From Ctenosaura bakeri (lineage: Eukaryota > Chordata > Lepidosauria > Squamata > Iguanidae), in assembly GCA_948474755.1 (NCBI GenBank), contig CAOLHI010002145.1:248001-312000 (forward strand): 64,000 nt of DNA. Direction: 5' to 3'. The notes below the pieces were generated by a model, which saw nothing but the letters and a program-made list of their open reading frames with translations, did no database searches and was not told where the DNA came from. The first letter of the stretch is position 1; each line of letters begins with the position of its first letter. Made by a program: the position numbers and the translations under genes. Below are positions 36,801 through 46,250 of the stretch, in pieces.

Positions 36801-39800
36801 TCCTTCCATCTTTTCACCAAGCTGAACATGCCCAGCTCTTTCAATCTTCTCATTTATTTTGTTATCCATTCATCTTATCACTCTTATTGCCCTTCTCTGA
36901 ATTCGCTGCAACTTGTCTATATCCTTCTAAAAATGAGGTGCCAGGAACTGAGCACAGTACTCCAGATGAGGTTTGACCAGCTCAGAATATAGGGGAACTA
37001 TTACTTCCATCGGCTTAGAAACTATGCTTGTTCTAGAACCAAGTGTTCTTCAGGGCCTCTCCAAGAACTCTTCTAGTGCTGAACACTGACATATGTTACT
37101 GCTAGAGCATAAGTTTTATTGATGTAAATAATGTAGCAGATAGTACACAGTGGATAAGCATTCCAGCCTTTTCACATCCACAATCCCCTCAAAACCAATG
37201 GTAGAATTTAACCCCAAATAAATTCTATCTAGACTATCCCTCAGCCAGCAATCAAATTCCCAATGGCTGGACCTATGAGAAGTGTGGGTTGGGGAGCACC
37301 CCATGGGCAAGGCCCATGGAAGATGGATTCCCAAGGGTATAGAGCGAAAAAAAGAAAGGAAAAGAAGAGTTCTCTCTCCAGTATCTTACTGGAGAGGAGG
37401 TAGACACTAGCCTAGGGACACACGGGGAGTTTACCCACCTGCCAGCAGGGGTACACAGCTTCAAACTGATAAGTTAGAGAGCCTGCCTATAAGGAGTGGG
37501 TGGATGAACCCAATCTAGGATGACCTCTGCACACTGCAGAACGGTGCAAGCAGGTTAGCAACAGAGAAAAAAAAAAACATACCTCAGTCTGTTAGGGTTA
37601 CCTCTGAACCATCAAAAAGCACATGGGACTACACCAAAATATTAGGTCCACATGGCTTACTCCAAGTAGTCTATGCAGTTTTGGGTGAGCTCTGAATCAG
37701 CCTGGAAAGTGGGCAGCTTAGTGAAGGTTGTACAGTGGCCCCTCCACTTTTGAAAGAGTTTGGGCACACAATGCTCATGAAAGTGGAAAAACTGTGAATA
37801 ACACCCCCTCTCATTCCCTTGCCTTTTGCCCCAGCGCACGTTCTCTGGCCCTGGGCAAAGGCAAGGGTAGGGGGAAAGGCAAACACACGCCTACTTTCTC
37901 CATGTGAGGTGCTCTCCCCTTCATTTCCCTTCCCTTTTGCCCAGGCATGGAGAAGGAAGGCACATACGCTTGGGTAAAAGGCAAGGGAATGGGAGGAGGA
38001 GAATGGGGGAGAAGGCATAACTGTGGTTTCAAATAACCAAATTTGCAAAGGCCAAACCCATGAATGTGAAGGGAGGATTGTAAATCCACTGGATTTTGTT
38101 CCCTCAAGACACCACCAAAATGAAACCAATGGGATGCAAAATTTGAGGGAAGAAATGAAAAGGAAAAAGGGGAATGGTGAAACTGTACCACTGGCACAAG
38201 ACCAGCAAAGCTCAAGAAAAGCTAGGCCCTTCATTACAAGCTCCATTCTTTTCCCCGTGAGATTATTCAGCCCATGAATTAGTCTTTAAGGTGCCACCAG
38301 ATTGTCTGCTGCTTTTATACCACAAAAACGTAACAGATATGTTCACAATTCACAGATGGCATACCTGATCAGGAGATACTGGTATACGTCTGGCACCGTT
38401 TGACATCTTTTTGGACCATATTGCTTGGTCAACCATTTTAAGGCCATTTTGTCTTTGTTCAGTACTTTCAGGTTTCTAAATAAAAGCAAACAATACATTA
38501 TCTTTCTTCTATAAAACAGAAATAGGTTTTTTCAATTGCTATTACAGTAGCCACTAGTGCACATAGAAGCTATATGAAATATGCCTTTCTACCCAGAAAA
38601 CAACAACAACAAAACCTTTATAAAGATCCAAATTATCAACCCTTGTGGTTGATTTTCCTTATCATCTTTTAACTACCCCTCCTTAGAACTAAGACATTAT
38701 TAGATCACAGCTCTAGGCAGGGGATTCCAAAGTTGATGTTCCTGAGAGTTGGAACTGAAAATTTGAAAGACTAAAGGTTTTCCATTCATGAACTGCGCAA
38801 GTTTTTAAAAAAAGAACTTGCAGAGAGCTAATTACTCTGATGGATAAATACAGAGGTACAAATATGTACATCCCCAAAATGATAGTGTACATGCTTGCCT
38901 GCATAGTACTGATACCTATGTCAAAAAATATCTTGTGCAACATGGTCCTCAATGTTAGGTTTACCCCTCCTCATTTTAGTGCAATTTATAACTTAAAGTC
39001 ATAGTCTGTGTTAATTCCCATATGTAGCTGGTTCAGATGATGCAAGACAAACATAAGTTGCTATACAGACCAGGTATTATCGTACAATCCAGGCACACAT
39101 TATGAGAAGTGCGGATGGCTACACAAATTGGGCACAACAGGCTAAGTGTGCAAAACAATGCACTTCAAATGCACAGCTATTGATTTAATTTGATGTAATA
39201 TTCTTTTTTCAAAATATTTTTATTAACCAATATTTAATATATAAAACCATATACAGGGGATTAAAAAGACAAACAATAAGTAAACAGAGAAAGAAACTCT
39301 AATATCTAGCCTAGTCCTAAATTAAACTAGACTATAATTAAATTAAAATGGGGGGGCAAATATACTTCTAACTCACCAGCTTTTGGTTCTAAGATAATTT
39401 ACAAGATATACTTCTTCTAGTGTGTCTGTCATTATCACACTACTGCCTAGTATTAATAAGTTTAACCTTTAAAACCAATAATTGACCTTCCCCCTCAAAC
39501 AGTCTCTTAGATGTACAATCAATTTATTCCAATCACTTTTATATATAACTGAAGATCTTTCCTTAATTAAAATAGATAATTTATCCATTTCCGCCAAATC
39601 TAGCATCTTCAACAGCCAGTCTTCATGCGAAGGAATAGCCACACTTTTCCATTTCTGTGCATACAGCACTCTCGCTGCTGTGATCATATAGTGAAAAATT
39701 CTTCCCAACTTCTTATCAGTCTGTTAATCAGTCAGACCCAATTAAATAAAGTTCAGGTTTGAGTTGAATCTTTACCTTTAAGATGTCTTCCATTGGCCTA

Positions 39801-42800
39801 CGTATCATCACCCAAAACTGCTTGGTTTTCTTCTTACAGGGCTACCATATGTGGTTAAAAAGTACCTTCTTTTTGATCACATTTCCAACAAACATCTGAA
39901 GAACCTTTATACAATTTAGGCAATCTTTCTGGAGTGAAATACCACCTATACCTTGTTTTGTAAAACTTTTCTTAAGATCATAACTCAGAACATATTTCAG
40001 ATCTTTTATTTGCATCATGTAACTTACAAATATGTAGGACTTACATTGAGTCCTTCTCTGAGAAGCCAACTGTCTTTGTATATGGGTTGTCCTGGCTGTT
40101 TGTGTCTTCTAGCAATGATGTGAGGAATACTGACAGGAAGTGTGTCTGTAGCTCTGCCAATCCGCAAAGTCATGGAGCCAGGATGTATCACGACAATGAA
40201 GTTACTCTGTATTTGCTAAAAGACAAAATAAAAAGGTTTTAAGAATACCACCAAAGATTTGGTAGATGCCTAAATAAACAGCACACAACTTTTTGAAAAT
40301 GTGTTCCCACTTCTGGGAGAAAGAAGGAGGACTGAAGCTTTCCCTTAGTAGGGCTTCACAAGGATAGAAGCAATGGTGGCTTTTTTTTTACCAACTGGAG
40401 GCAAGCTTGGTAAAATAAAAGGCAGTAGGAGAAAGAGGAAGATGGCCTTCCCTATTGATAAACTAAATAAAGAAAGACATGTCCCTGAATCTGCAAGACC
40501 TGAACAAGGCGGTTAATGACAGGGTGACTTGGGAGATCCCTCACACATAGGGTATGATGGAGTTGACTTGATGACAGTTAATAACAACAAAGCAGATCCA
40601 ATGAATCAATAGAAATTTGAACAAGTCATCACTTAAGTTAAGTTCCACTAATTTGTTAGGTCTACTCTAGTTGGGGCAAACACTGGATTTAGGCTATGGC
40701 AGTGGTTCTTAACCTTTTCTTTACTGGGGACTCACTGCAAGTATAATTTTTTTGCTGGGGACTTTTCTGAATGGGCTGAAGCCTGAAGGTCCAGGATAAA
40801 GCAGGCTGTGAGAATGCAAAAATCTTTTGATTATATTATTTCACTGATTTCAAGTGTGACAAGGTCTCAGATTTTGTTGTCATGTAAAGTAAAGCAGAAA
40901 GGATGAGACTGCAGTCATACATTCACTCTTGGGCAGATAAACTGATTTTAGGAAAATCCCATGGATGCATAATTGGAAAGCAGACTCTCAACAGGACTGT
41001 AGCTGAAGCTACATAACCCTAAGCAGACTTGCCTACCCCAAAGAAATGGGGATGAACTGTAAGGTTGTAAACACATGCAGGCAGGACAGAATTATGAGTC
41101 AGGGAGAAACATTAGACTTCCAATCCTGTATTTTCTTTCTAATGTTAATTCAAGTGATGACTCTGTGGGCATTAAAAGCATTAAATGTTCTCAAGTAAGT
41201 ACAGTTCCCCCTCCACATTTGCAGGTTTCACTTCCACAAATTTGATTATTTGCAGAACTGTCCACTGCCCTCCCGTTCTCCCTCTCACACTCTAGGCCCT
41301 CTGTGTGCCAGGAGTGTGCAGGGTGCCTGGGGTCTGGACTCACGTGGGCAATCACCGCCTCCCTGCATGTCCTGGGGCCTGCACTTGTGCAAGCACCCAA
41401 AAGCAAGCCCACAGGGGCGTGCAGGGCTGGCGAGCATTGTGTCCTTGCACACTCCAGGGCCTGCGCTTCTGTGGGTGCCCAAAAACAGGCCTGCAGGATC
41501 ATGCAAGGCCAGTGATTGCCACGTCCTTGCGTGCCTTGGGGCCTGGGCTCCCACGGGCACTCCAAAGAAGGCCCACAGGAGCTGTAAGGCTGGCAACTGC
41601 CACCCCCTGCAGGCGTTGGGCCTGTGTGGTCTGGAGGAGGCCTGCAGGATTGTGCAGGGCCGGGATTGCAGCCTCCCTGCATACTATTATCATTATTATT
41701 ATTAATTTGTATCCTGCCTCTCCATATGGATCGAGGCGGCAAACAATTTACAAATAGCACGTATTTCGATACATTTCTATACATGCCCCCAACAAGCTGG
41801 GTACTCATTTTACCGACCTACGGAAGGATGGAAGGCTGAATCAACCTTGGAGCCCGGTAGGATCGAACTCACAACCTTGTGGCTTGCAGTCCTGGCATTT
41901 AACCACTGCGCCACCAGGGCTCCTGGGGCCTCCCCTGTTCCTTGCAGCGGGCAGGAGCATGGCACCGGCCTATCTGCAATTTTTTGACATTCGCGAGGGT
42001 TCTCCATACCTATCCCTCATGAATGCGAAGGGCCTCCTGTATTTAAGTAACTTAAGTAAGTATTTAGAAAAGAAGTATTCCTTCCACTGTTCCATTAATC
42101 CTCCCTTGTAGCTCTCCCTCACCCCACATTCTCACTGCAAATTAGTTTGACCCCATTCCTGCTTCAATTCCAACCCATCCATCCATCCATCCCTCACACT
42201 GATCTCAGTGGAATTTACTATTAAATAAGCCTATGTAACAAAATAGCTATTCTGCAGGATCAAGTGGCAGTTTTCTTTGGACTACTAACTGCTTAAAAAA
42301 CCAGACATCTGTGGATGAACACTATACCTGAAAACAGGGCATGCCACAGTGCAGGCCCATTGGGGTTAATCTGTCTTCAACCTGACCTGTTTTAGTCCTA
42401 TATATATATATATATATATATAGGCAGTGAAATGTTTTGAAGAAGCAGAGTAATCCCCCTCCCAAATAAGAATCTTCCTACTTGAGTAACATTTTCCATC
42501 AGTTCCAAGATTTCCAGCATTCCAGTAACTTAAATTTACAGCTGACCATTTGGAAATACTGTTTCAGCATCCAAAGAAAAAAAAAATGAAGGCAAAGCCG
42601 AAGGCCCCTCCCTAAAGCCTAAGGCCCCTCCCTAAACTGCAAACCCCAGGGTTCCATAGGATGTTGAAAGCGGAATAATAGCGCTATAACAGGCTAGTGC
42701 GGAAATGGCCTAAAAGTTCACTCCTTGCAGAGCCAGAACTTGGAGAACCGAAGGACGATGCCCCGGGGGACAGAATCCTTACCCGGGGACAATGTCTTTA

Positions 42801-43303
42801 TTTTGCCCCCCATGAAAAAGACAAGCCCTGAGAGAGGCACCCCCAAAACCTGGCGTACCTCACTTGGGTCAGGAAACGCCTTTCCACCTCACTCAGGTGA
42901 ACGGACACACTAAGGCCTAAAACTGCTACGATAACAAGAGCAGTGGGGCAGGGCCATTCTGCCGAGGCGGTACGACGCGGGGCCGCCGCGGCCTGGGCCG
43001 GAGAAGCCCGCGACAAGCGCCGCGGCCTGCCGAGCCTCCTCCCCGCCCTCCTGCGAGCCAGGGGGGAGGGGGGAGGGAGGCGGGCGGGCCGGCCGGCGGG
43101 GCTCCGGCGTGGGTTTGCTCTGCCGGACGGCGCCCCGCTCGCTCAGCTCCCGGCGGAAGAGCCGCGCTCACCTCCTGGAGGGGCTCGGGCACCGCGGCGG
43201 GGACGATGGGCCTCTTGGCGCCGCGCTGCTCCTTCTCCTTGTCGCGCTCCTTGTCCTTCCCGTTCTCCGCCGCCGCCACCTCGCCCTTCTCCGCCTGGGT
43301 CAT
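21924..43303 (-). CDS. ACTR8: Actin-related protein 8, INO80 complex subunit (complete, 13 exons)
   Basis: Nuclear actin-fold protein; in the INO80 remodeller it forms a module with actin and ARP4 that contacts linker DNA (family knowledge). Coding exons in transcript order: 43303-43172, 40215-40045, 38475-38365, 36052-35948, 34091-33918, 33258-33165, 32490-32358, 29365-29212, 26569-26474, 24657-24517, 23553-23289, 22628-22465, 22067-21924. All are GT-AG with matching phases, total 1884 nt = 627 codons plus stop (human 624). Diagnostic stretches are [19 protein letters not shown] (phosphate-loop-like start of the actin fold), [45 protein letters not shown] and the end LRERAAFVW. The long acidic, poorly conserved insertion lies in exon 11. 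No frameshift or stop is seen despite the heavy transposon load in the introns. Confidence 0.97.
22465..22628 (-). CDS. ACTR8: ACTR8 exon 12
   Basis: 164 nt; acceptor TTTTTCCAG, donor GTACTT. Reads [20 protein letters not shown] and [20 protein letters not shown]. Confidence 0.96.
23289..23553 (-). CDS. ACTR8: ACTR8 exon 11
   Basis: 265 nt, phase 0 to 1. Starts [19 protein letters not shown], carries the divergent acidic insertion and ends [19 protein letters not shown]. Acceptor TTTGTAAAG is chosen because it joins in frame to exon 10 as in human. Confidence 0.93.
23834..23933 (-). other. Candidate unannotated cassette exon in ACTR8 intron 10
   Basis: A 100-nt block has a strong acceptor (pyrimidine-rich run ending TTTCAG) and a strong donor (GAG then GTAAAA). 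The frame that follows exon 10 is fully open: [14 protein letters not shown] then an Asn/Lys-rich [15 protein letters not shown] do not recognise it and mammalian ACTR8 has nothing between exons 10 and 11. Because 100 is not divisible by 3, inclusion would shift the frame and reach a stop a few codons into exon 11, so it would act as a poison exon. It could also be a chance pseudo-exon. Confidence 0.35.
24517..24657 (-). CDS. ACTR8: ACTR8 exon 10
   Basis: 141 nt, 47 codons in phase 0; donor GTGCGT is weaker than the others. Reads [18 protein letters not shown] and [19 protein letters not shown]. Confidence 0.95.
24833..25875. mobile_element. Nonautonomous DNA transposon with TACTGTATTTGC ends
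   Basis: The left end TACTGTATTTGCCAGGG and right end CCAGCAAATACAGTA are inverted. TGGTGTATAAGA motifs recur near both ends, and 25785-25875 is itself a small palindrome of the same ends. The interior (about 0.9 kb) is C/T-rich without coding signs. hAT-like by its ends; superfamily uncertain. Confidence 0.55.
25909..26294. mobile_element. Tigger-like MITE, copy 1
   Basis: 386 bp between TA dinucleotides, ends CGGTCATCCCTCCACATTTG and GTGGAGAGCTGACTGTA. Matches 28019-28404 in inverse orientation (shared CCATGGATTCCTT.GAGGCAT and CAGAAGTGGGTGG). Confidence 0.8.
26474..26569 (-). CDS. ACTR8: ACTR8 exon 9
   Basis: 96 nt, 32 codons in phase 0. Reads [20 protein letters not shown] and RLGDEKLQ. 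It is the only exon between two oppositely oriented Tigger-like copies. Confidence 0.95.
27807..27861 (+). repeat. (GAAA)n microsatellite
   Basis: About thirteen GAAA units in ACTR8 intron 8. Confidence 0.95.
28019..28404. mobile_element. Tigger-like MITE, copy 2 (inverted relative to copy 1)
   Basis: 386 bp, begins TACAGTCAGCCCTCCACAC, ends GAAGGGATGACAGTA, flanked by TA. An internal palindrome is centred near 28130. Same family as 25909-26294, opposite orientation. Confidence 0.8.
29212..29365 (-). CDS. ACTR8: ACTR8 exon 8
   Basis: 154 nt, phase 2 to 0; donor GTAAGG. Reads [20 protein letters not shown] and [15 protein letters not shown]. The deleted DIRS copy begins about 210 bp upstream in the adjoining intron. 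Confidence 0.96.
29575..29760 (+). repeat. DIRS copy B 5' inverted terminal repeat
   Basis: GTGGTCTCTGTGCCTCACAC through GCATGCTCAGCCCACCAAGC; its complement appears at about 32030-32180 inside the 3' repeat. Confidence 0.85.
29831..30849 (+). pseudogene. DIRS copy B RNase H and MT regions
   Basis: RNase H boxes [20 protein letters not shown] and [16 protein letters not shown] are intact. A stop (TGA) follows NTNRKCP near 30526. The MT-like part continues after it with [20 protein letters not shown] and [15 protein letters not shown]. Confidence 0.8.
30850..31900 (+). pseudogene. DIRS copy B tyrosine recombinase, interrupted
   Basis: Reads [40 protein letters not shown], a frame change near 31200, then [20 protein letters not shown] and [19 protein letters not shown] stop at 31764-31766 replaces a Trp codon of copy A. 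Beyond the stop the nucleophile position is TAC (31794-31796), so the Tyr codon survives. Confidence 0.8.
31893..32227 (+). repeat. DIRS copy B ICR and 3' terminal repeat
   Basis: ICR at 31893-31958 (complement of the 5' end next to complement of the 3' end), followed by the terminal repeat and the inverted arm ending GGTAAGCAACCTGTT. Confidence 0.8.
32358..32490 (-). CDS. ACTR8: ACTR8 exon 7
   Basis: 133 nt, phase 1 to 2. Reads [20 protein letters not shown] and [20 protein letters not shown], the second phosphate-binding region of the actin fold. Confidence 0.95.
32491..33164. other. ACTR8 intron 6, no recognised content
   Basis: AT-rich, no clear repeat, no extra exon with good splice sites. 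Confidence 0.5.
33165..33258 (-). CDS. ACTR8: ACTR8 exon 6
   Basis: 94 nt, phase 0 to 1. Reads [20 protein letters not shown] and MILMKMGFS. Confidence 0.95.
33259..33917. other. ACTR8 intron 5, no recognised content
   Basis: Unique-looking AT-rich sequence; nothing supported. Confidence 0.5.
33918..34091 (-). CDS. ACTR8: ACTR8 exon 5
   Basis: 58 codons in phase 0; donor GTAAGC. Reads [20 protein letters not shown] and [20 protein letters not shown]. Confidence 0.96.
34092..35639. other. ACTR8 intron 4, left part
   Basis: Holds a (TC)n run at 34743-34764 and otherwise unassigned sequence; no exon signal. Confidence 0.45.
35640..35854 (-). mobile_element. ACA/Sauria-type SINE
   Basis: Reverse orientation: TTGTTGTGTGCCTTTAAGTT tail side first, head at CAAACCACTACAACAC. 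Confidence 0.85.
35948..36052 (-). CDS. ACTR8: ACTR8 exon 4
   Basis: 35 codons in phase 0; donor GTAAGA. Reads [15 protein letters not shown] and [15 protein letters not shown]. Confidence 0.95.
36471..37040 (-). mobile_element. CR1 LINE 3' end
   Basis: Begins with the complement of the CR1 terminal repeat (AGAATCATAGAATTGGAAGG) and continues through the 3' coding end in reverse (AGCTGTCCAGCCTCTTTTTG; CTGAATTCGCTGCAACTTG). Confidence 0.85.
37731..38082. mobile_element. Tigger-like MITE
   Basis: Ends TACAGTGGCCCCTCCAC and GTGAAGGGAGGATTGTA are inverted; an internal TTTGCCC/GGGCAAA palindrome is centred near 37890. Confidence 0.65.
38365..38475 (-). CDS. ACTR8: ACTR8 exon 3
   Basis: 37 codons in phase 0; donor GTATGC. 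Reads [20 protein letters not shown] and [13 protein letters not shown]. Confidence 0.95.
39203..39985 (-). mobile_element. L1 LINE 3' end (ORF2 C terminus)
   Basis: On the minus strand several frames read an L1 ORF2 C-terminal region: [16 protein letters not shown], then [20 protein letters not shown], then [15 protein letters not shown] and [16 protein letters not shown]. Stops and frameshifts are present. Sense with ACTR8. Confidence 0.75.
40045..40215 (-). CDS. ACTR8: ACTR8 exon 2
   Basis: 57 codons in phase 0; acceptor CTTTTAG, donor GTAAGT. Reads [20 protein letters not shown], the beginning of the actin fold. Confidence 0.96.
40440..40592 (+). mobile_element. Retroposon 3' end with (CAA)-type tail
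   Basis: Ends GGAGTTGACTTGATGACAGT then TAATAACAACAA, a form shared by RTE/BovB-related 3' ends in squamates. Family assignment tentative. Confidence 0.4.
40700..40865 (+). mobile_element. hAT-like DNA transposon fragment (left end)
   Basis: Starts CAGTGGTTCTTAACCTTTTC, the well known hAT terminal repeat type; the matching right-end type occurs at 63391-63404. Confidence 0.55.
41330..41690. repeat. Minisatellite, about 85-bp unit, about four copies
   Basis: Units share GGGCCTG...CTC/TTGTG, GGGTGCCCAAAA(A/G)C, GGCC(T/C)(G/A)CAGG and a GCAGGGC/CAAGGCC motif. Diverged 15-25% by eye. Confidence 0.7.
41692..41926 (-). mobile_element. tRNA-derived SINE
   Basis: Minus-strand head reads GGAGCCCTGGTGGCGCAGTG (A box) and GGTTGTGAGTTCGATCCT (B box); AAT-repeat tail at the left end. 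Same family as 44037-44262. Confidence 0.75.
42399..42422 (+). repeat. (TA)n microsatellite
   Basis: About twelve TA units. Confidence 0.9.
42600..42711. mobile_element. Foldback MITE, right arm only
   Basis: CTGCAAACCCCAGGGTTCC through AGTGCGGAAATGGCCT. In ACTR8 intron 1, beside the CpG island. Confidence 0.65.
43172..43303 (-). CDS. ACTR8: ACTR8 exon 1 (start codon)
   Basis: ATG at 43303-43301 with G at -3; donor GTGAGC starts at 43171. Reads [16 protein letters not shown], a charged [13 protein letters not shown] stretch and [15 protein letters not shown], like the human N terminus. The start is chosen from this homology. Confidence 0.95.
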
Positions 43304-43306
43304 CCC

Positions 43307-43335
43307 GGCCGCCGCCGCCGCCGCCGCCGCCGCTG
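43307..43335 (-). repeat. ACTR8: CGG/GGC trinucleotide run in ACTR8 5' UTR
   Basis: About nine GGC triplets on the transcribed strand end only four bases before the ATG. In the frame of the start codon they would read as alanine codons. Confidence 0.85.
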
Positions 43336-43583
43336 TGGCCGAGCACCTCGCGCGGGCCCGGACGGAGAGGCTTCCGAGAACCGGCGGCGGCGGCTCCGGC
43401 TCCTCCTCGAAGAGGTTGCGGCCAAGGCAGCCGCCCGCCCCCGCCCCCGCCCCCGCCCCCGTCGGCCTTCTCTCGCCCCAGCCCGCCGCTCCTTGCCTGG
43501 CTCTGCTAGGCGGAGGGAAGGCGAACCGGCTGGGGTGCTCCTAGAGCTTTGCCCAGCTCCGTTTAACAAGGAGGAAGGACTCC

Positions 43584-43726
43584 CGCCATTTCCACACTAC
43601 ACTTTTATAGCGCTATGATTCCACTTTCGACATCTTATGGAATCCTGGGGTTTGCAGTTTAGGATTCCCCAGGATTCCATAGGATGCTGAAAGTGGAATA
43701 ATAGCAGGGTAGGGCTGAAATGGCCT
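43584..43726. mobile_element. Foldback MITE, short form
   Basis: GCCATTTCCACACTAC, then TATGGAATCCTGGGGTTTGC and its complement, ending GGGCTGAAATGGCCT. Lies immediately upstream of the ACTR8 CpG island. Confidence 0.7.
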
Positions 43727-43767
43727 CCCTCTAATACAACCTCCTTCCCCGAGGTCTTTTTTCTCCC

Positions 43768-44020
43768 TATTGTTGTTGTTGTTAAGGTCATCAAGTCAGC
43801 TTGGACTCAGGGCAACGCTACCAATGAGAGACCTCCAAGTCATCCAAGGCCCTGTGCAGGTCTTGCAAAGTCAGGCCTGTGGTTTCCTTGATACAAGCAG
43901 TTCACCTGTCCTGCCCAGTTCCTTCCTTCTTTCTTGCTGCCTTCTACCCTGCCAAGCATTATTGTCTTCTTAGGACATGTCCAAAGTATGACAATTTCAG
44001 CTTGGCTTCTGGGGAGAGTT
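43768..44020 (-). mobile_element. Retroposon with (CAA)n tail, reverse orientation
   Basis: Starts TTGTTGTTGTTGTTAAGGTC, with GTCAGCTTGGACTCAGGGCA and GGACATGTCCAAAGTATGAC; an interspersed repeat, RTE-like by tail and body, family not certain. Confidence 0.4.
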
Positions 44021-44036
44021 CAGGTTTGATTTGCCC

Positions 44037-44262
44037 TAGCAATAGCAATAGCAATAGCATTTATTTCTATACCGCTTATCAACTGAGTGTTATCTAAGCG
44101 GTTTACAATGTGTTTTAGCTAATTGCCCCCAACAAGCTGGGTACTCATTTTACCGACCTGCGGAAGGATGGAAGGCTGAGTCAACCTTGGAGCCCAGCAG
44201 GATCGAACTCACAACCTTGTGGCTGCAGTACTAGCATTTAACCACTGCGCCCAGGGCTCCTA
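44037..44262 (-). mobile_element. tRNA-derived SINE, second copy
   Basis: Shares CAACAAGCTGGGTACTCATT and the reverse of the tRNA head with 41692-41926; the tail is a GCTATT repeat. Confidence 0.75.
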
Positions 44263-44330
44263 GGGCCCATTTATGTGTGTTTTTGGCAGTCCAAAAGTAT
44301 CCACAGAACTTCAAATTAGCTGATTCTCAG

Positions 44331-44533
44331 ACCATTGCTGCACTACGCTGTTATATTGCTATTATTCCACTGTCAACATCCTATGGAATCCTGGGGTTTG
44401 CAGTTTAGGGAGGGGCATTTAGACTTCTCAGCCAGAGAGCTCTTTGGGCTCAGTAAACTACAAACCTCAGAACTCCCACAGGATGTGGAAAGTGGAATAA
44501 TAGCACTATGAACAGTGAAGTGCAGAAATGTTC
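44331..44533. mobile_element. Foldback MITE, long form
   Basis: GCTGCACTACGCTGTTATAT ... CAGAGAGCTCTTTGGGCTCA ... GTGAAGTGCAGAAATG. Same centre as the copy at 602-805. Confidence 0.7.
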
Positions 44534-44599
44534 TTTCTCTGTCCCGCTTTGACAATTATATGTAGAAATTGCAAATACAATGGCATGGGCCATGTTAAC

Positions 44600-45430
44600 T
44601 TTAGTATTCAATGATGCATCTTTAAATTTGAGGATCTTGTTCTTTTTTCTAGATGCATTTAGATATAAATGGGAAGCATGTAGTATCTATTAAACTGTGA
44701 TACTTGCTCCAAAGTGTAGAGATGGAAGGCTAAATCTTTTGGACAGGACACTAGATAAATTTATGGATCATATCATCAGTGGTTTTACTGCTCAGAATGA
44801 CTATACACCACCTTCACTTTCTGAAGCAAGCACCTTTGTTGTGTCGCTTGCTAGGGAGGCTAAGAAATAGTGTGCAATTGCACCCTATGCTGCTGGTGGG
44901 TTTCCCTTAGGTGACTAACCGGCCACTGTGTAAACAAGAGGTTGTAATATTGAAGCAAAGGTTCTTCCTATTTTTTCCCGTGTAATGAAACAGAAGAGTG
45001 CACAGGTTATAGCCAGCTGAAAATTATTTTTGAACAGTAGTGGCCATGGGTGATTGTGAGAACTGGAAGTCCAAAAACAGTGTCTTTTCTAACCTCTGAT
45101 AGGACTAGAAGCGGCTGGTCCCTCTGGCTTAGTACTGTTCACACTGCCTAGCAGCTGGAGGTGTAGTGGTAAATTTTGCACTTCAAGTCCTATTGTCAGT
45201 GGCTGGCATCCTGTGAAGGCATCACACTATCACAATAACGGCTACAGAAATGTTTGTGCTTTCTCAGAGGTGTGTGTGGTCCTTTGTAGTCAATCATCCC
45301 ACAACTATCTGCACACTTCTCTCACTGCTGACTTGGGGAATGGGGGAGGAATAATTATTTGCATAAAAGGTGGGCAACAGGGCCATGTCATCCATTACAT
45401 AATCAGCTGTGCAACTGTGGAATCCATTGT
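44600..45430. other. Spacer upstream of ACTR8, nothing recognised
   Basis: No coding or clear repeat signal. Confidence 0.4.
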
Positions 45431-45435
45431 TACTA

Positions 45436-45678
45436 TGTTCTTGTTGCATGCCTTCAAGTCACTTCTGAGTTACGGCAACTCTAAGGCAAACTTATCACTT
45501 TTTTGGGGGGGCATGATTTGTTCAGAGGGGGTTGGCCTTTGCCTTCCTCTGAGGCTGGGAGAGTGTGACTTATACCAGATCACCCAGTGGGTTTCCACCA
45601 CTGAATGGGGATTCAGAGCCTAGTCTCCAGAGTTGCAGTCCAGTCCTCCAACCACTGTACTACTCTGCTCTCTGCTGG
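45436..45678 (-). mobile_element. ACA/Sauria-type SINE
   Basis: Reverse orientation: TTGTTGCATGCCTTCAAGTC ... CACCCAGTGGGTTTCCACC ... AACCACTGTACTACTC. Confidence 0.85.
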
Positions 45679-46169
45679 TACGTATTTATGCTATGCAAGA
45701 AGCACACAGGATCTTAACTAAGTCGACCATAGCACATCCACAAATGCAGCTGTACAGATCTAAACTCAGGCTTTCAGTTTTCATTCCCTCCCTATGCAGG
45801 TCTTCTGTAAAAGCTAAGTAATCTTTAATTGCCCATTCAAGACCAAGTAAACCAAAATATTTTGCACTGCAACAGAGACAGCTCACAATAATATTGTTCC
45901 TGGAAAATTCTCCCTGATGCTATCACTGTACTGGCCCCAACATAAGTTGTGTTTAGCTATATGTCTATTCAGACAGTCAACTGACATCCAACCGCTGAGG
46001 CAAACAAAAGCTGAACTTTATTCTGGAACCTAACAACAGCAACTAAAAAGGGAGATAAAAGAAGAGGTTAAAAAAAAAGATGTGTGGTTTTCAGACAGCA
46101 GAAAACAGCTAAAAGTGAGGGGAACAAAGCTTGAGAGAGGAGATCTAATAAGAGATAATGAAATACAGA

Positions 46170-46250
46170 TCAGGCCTGATAAGCTGATAACCACCTTAAA
46201 TCCCATCTTGGGAGAAAGGTGGGATATAAATTCAACAAATAAAGAACAAA
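46170..46250 (+). mobile_element. L2 LINE 3' tail fragment
   Basis: TTGGGAGAAAGGTGGGATAT then AAATTC...AAATAAAG, the same tail as the longer copy that follows. Confidence 0.6.

Larger units (their letters stand above)
41200..42041. mobile_element. Tigger-like element containing a minisatellite and a nested SINE
   Basis: Outer ends TACAGTTCCCCCTCCAC and GCGAAGGGCCTCCTGTA are imperfect inverted repeats, with CATTCGCGAGGGTTCT inside the right end. The minisatellite (41330-41690) and the SINE (41692-41926) lie between them. Confidence 0.55.
42930..43575 (-). promoter_or_regulatory. ACTR8: ACTR8 CpG island promoter
   Basis: Dense CpG and GC over about 640 bp covering exon 1, its upstream region and the start of intron 1. 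No TATA box is evident. It includes a (CCCCCG)-type run near 43435-43460. The transcription start is inferred to be a few hundred bases or less upstream of 43303. Confidence 0.8.

Noticed and set aside
41692..41926. Possible tRNA gene on the minus strand
   Set aside because: A and B boxes are present but the body and AAT-repeat tail, and a second copy at 44037-44262, show a tRNA-derived SINE.
42926..43618. Several long open frames on both strands around 43 kb
   Set aside because: They are by-products of high GC content in the ACTR8 CpG island; only the minus-strand frame starting at 43303 matches a known protein.
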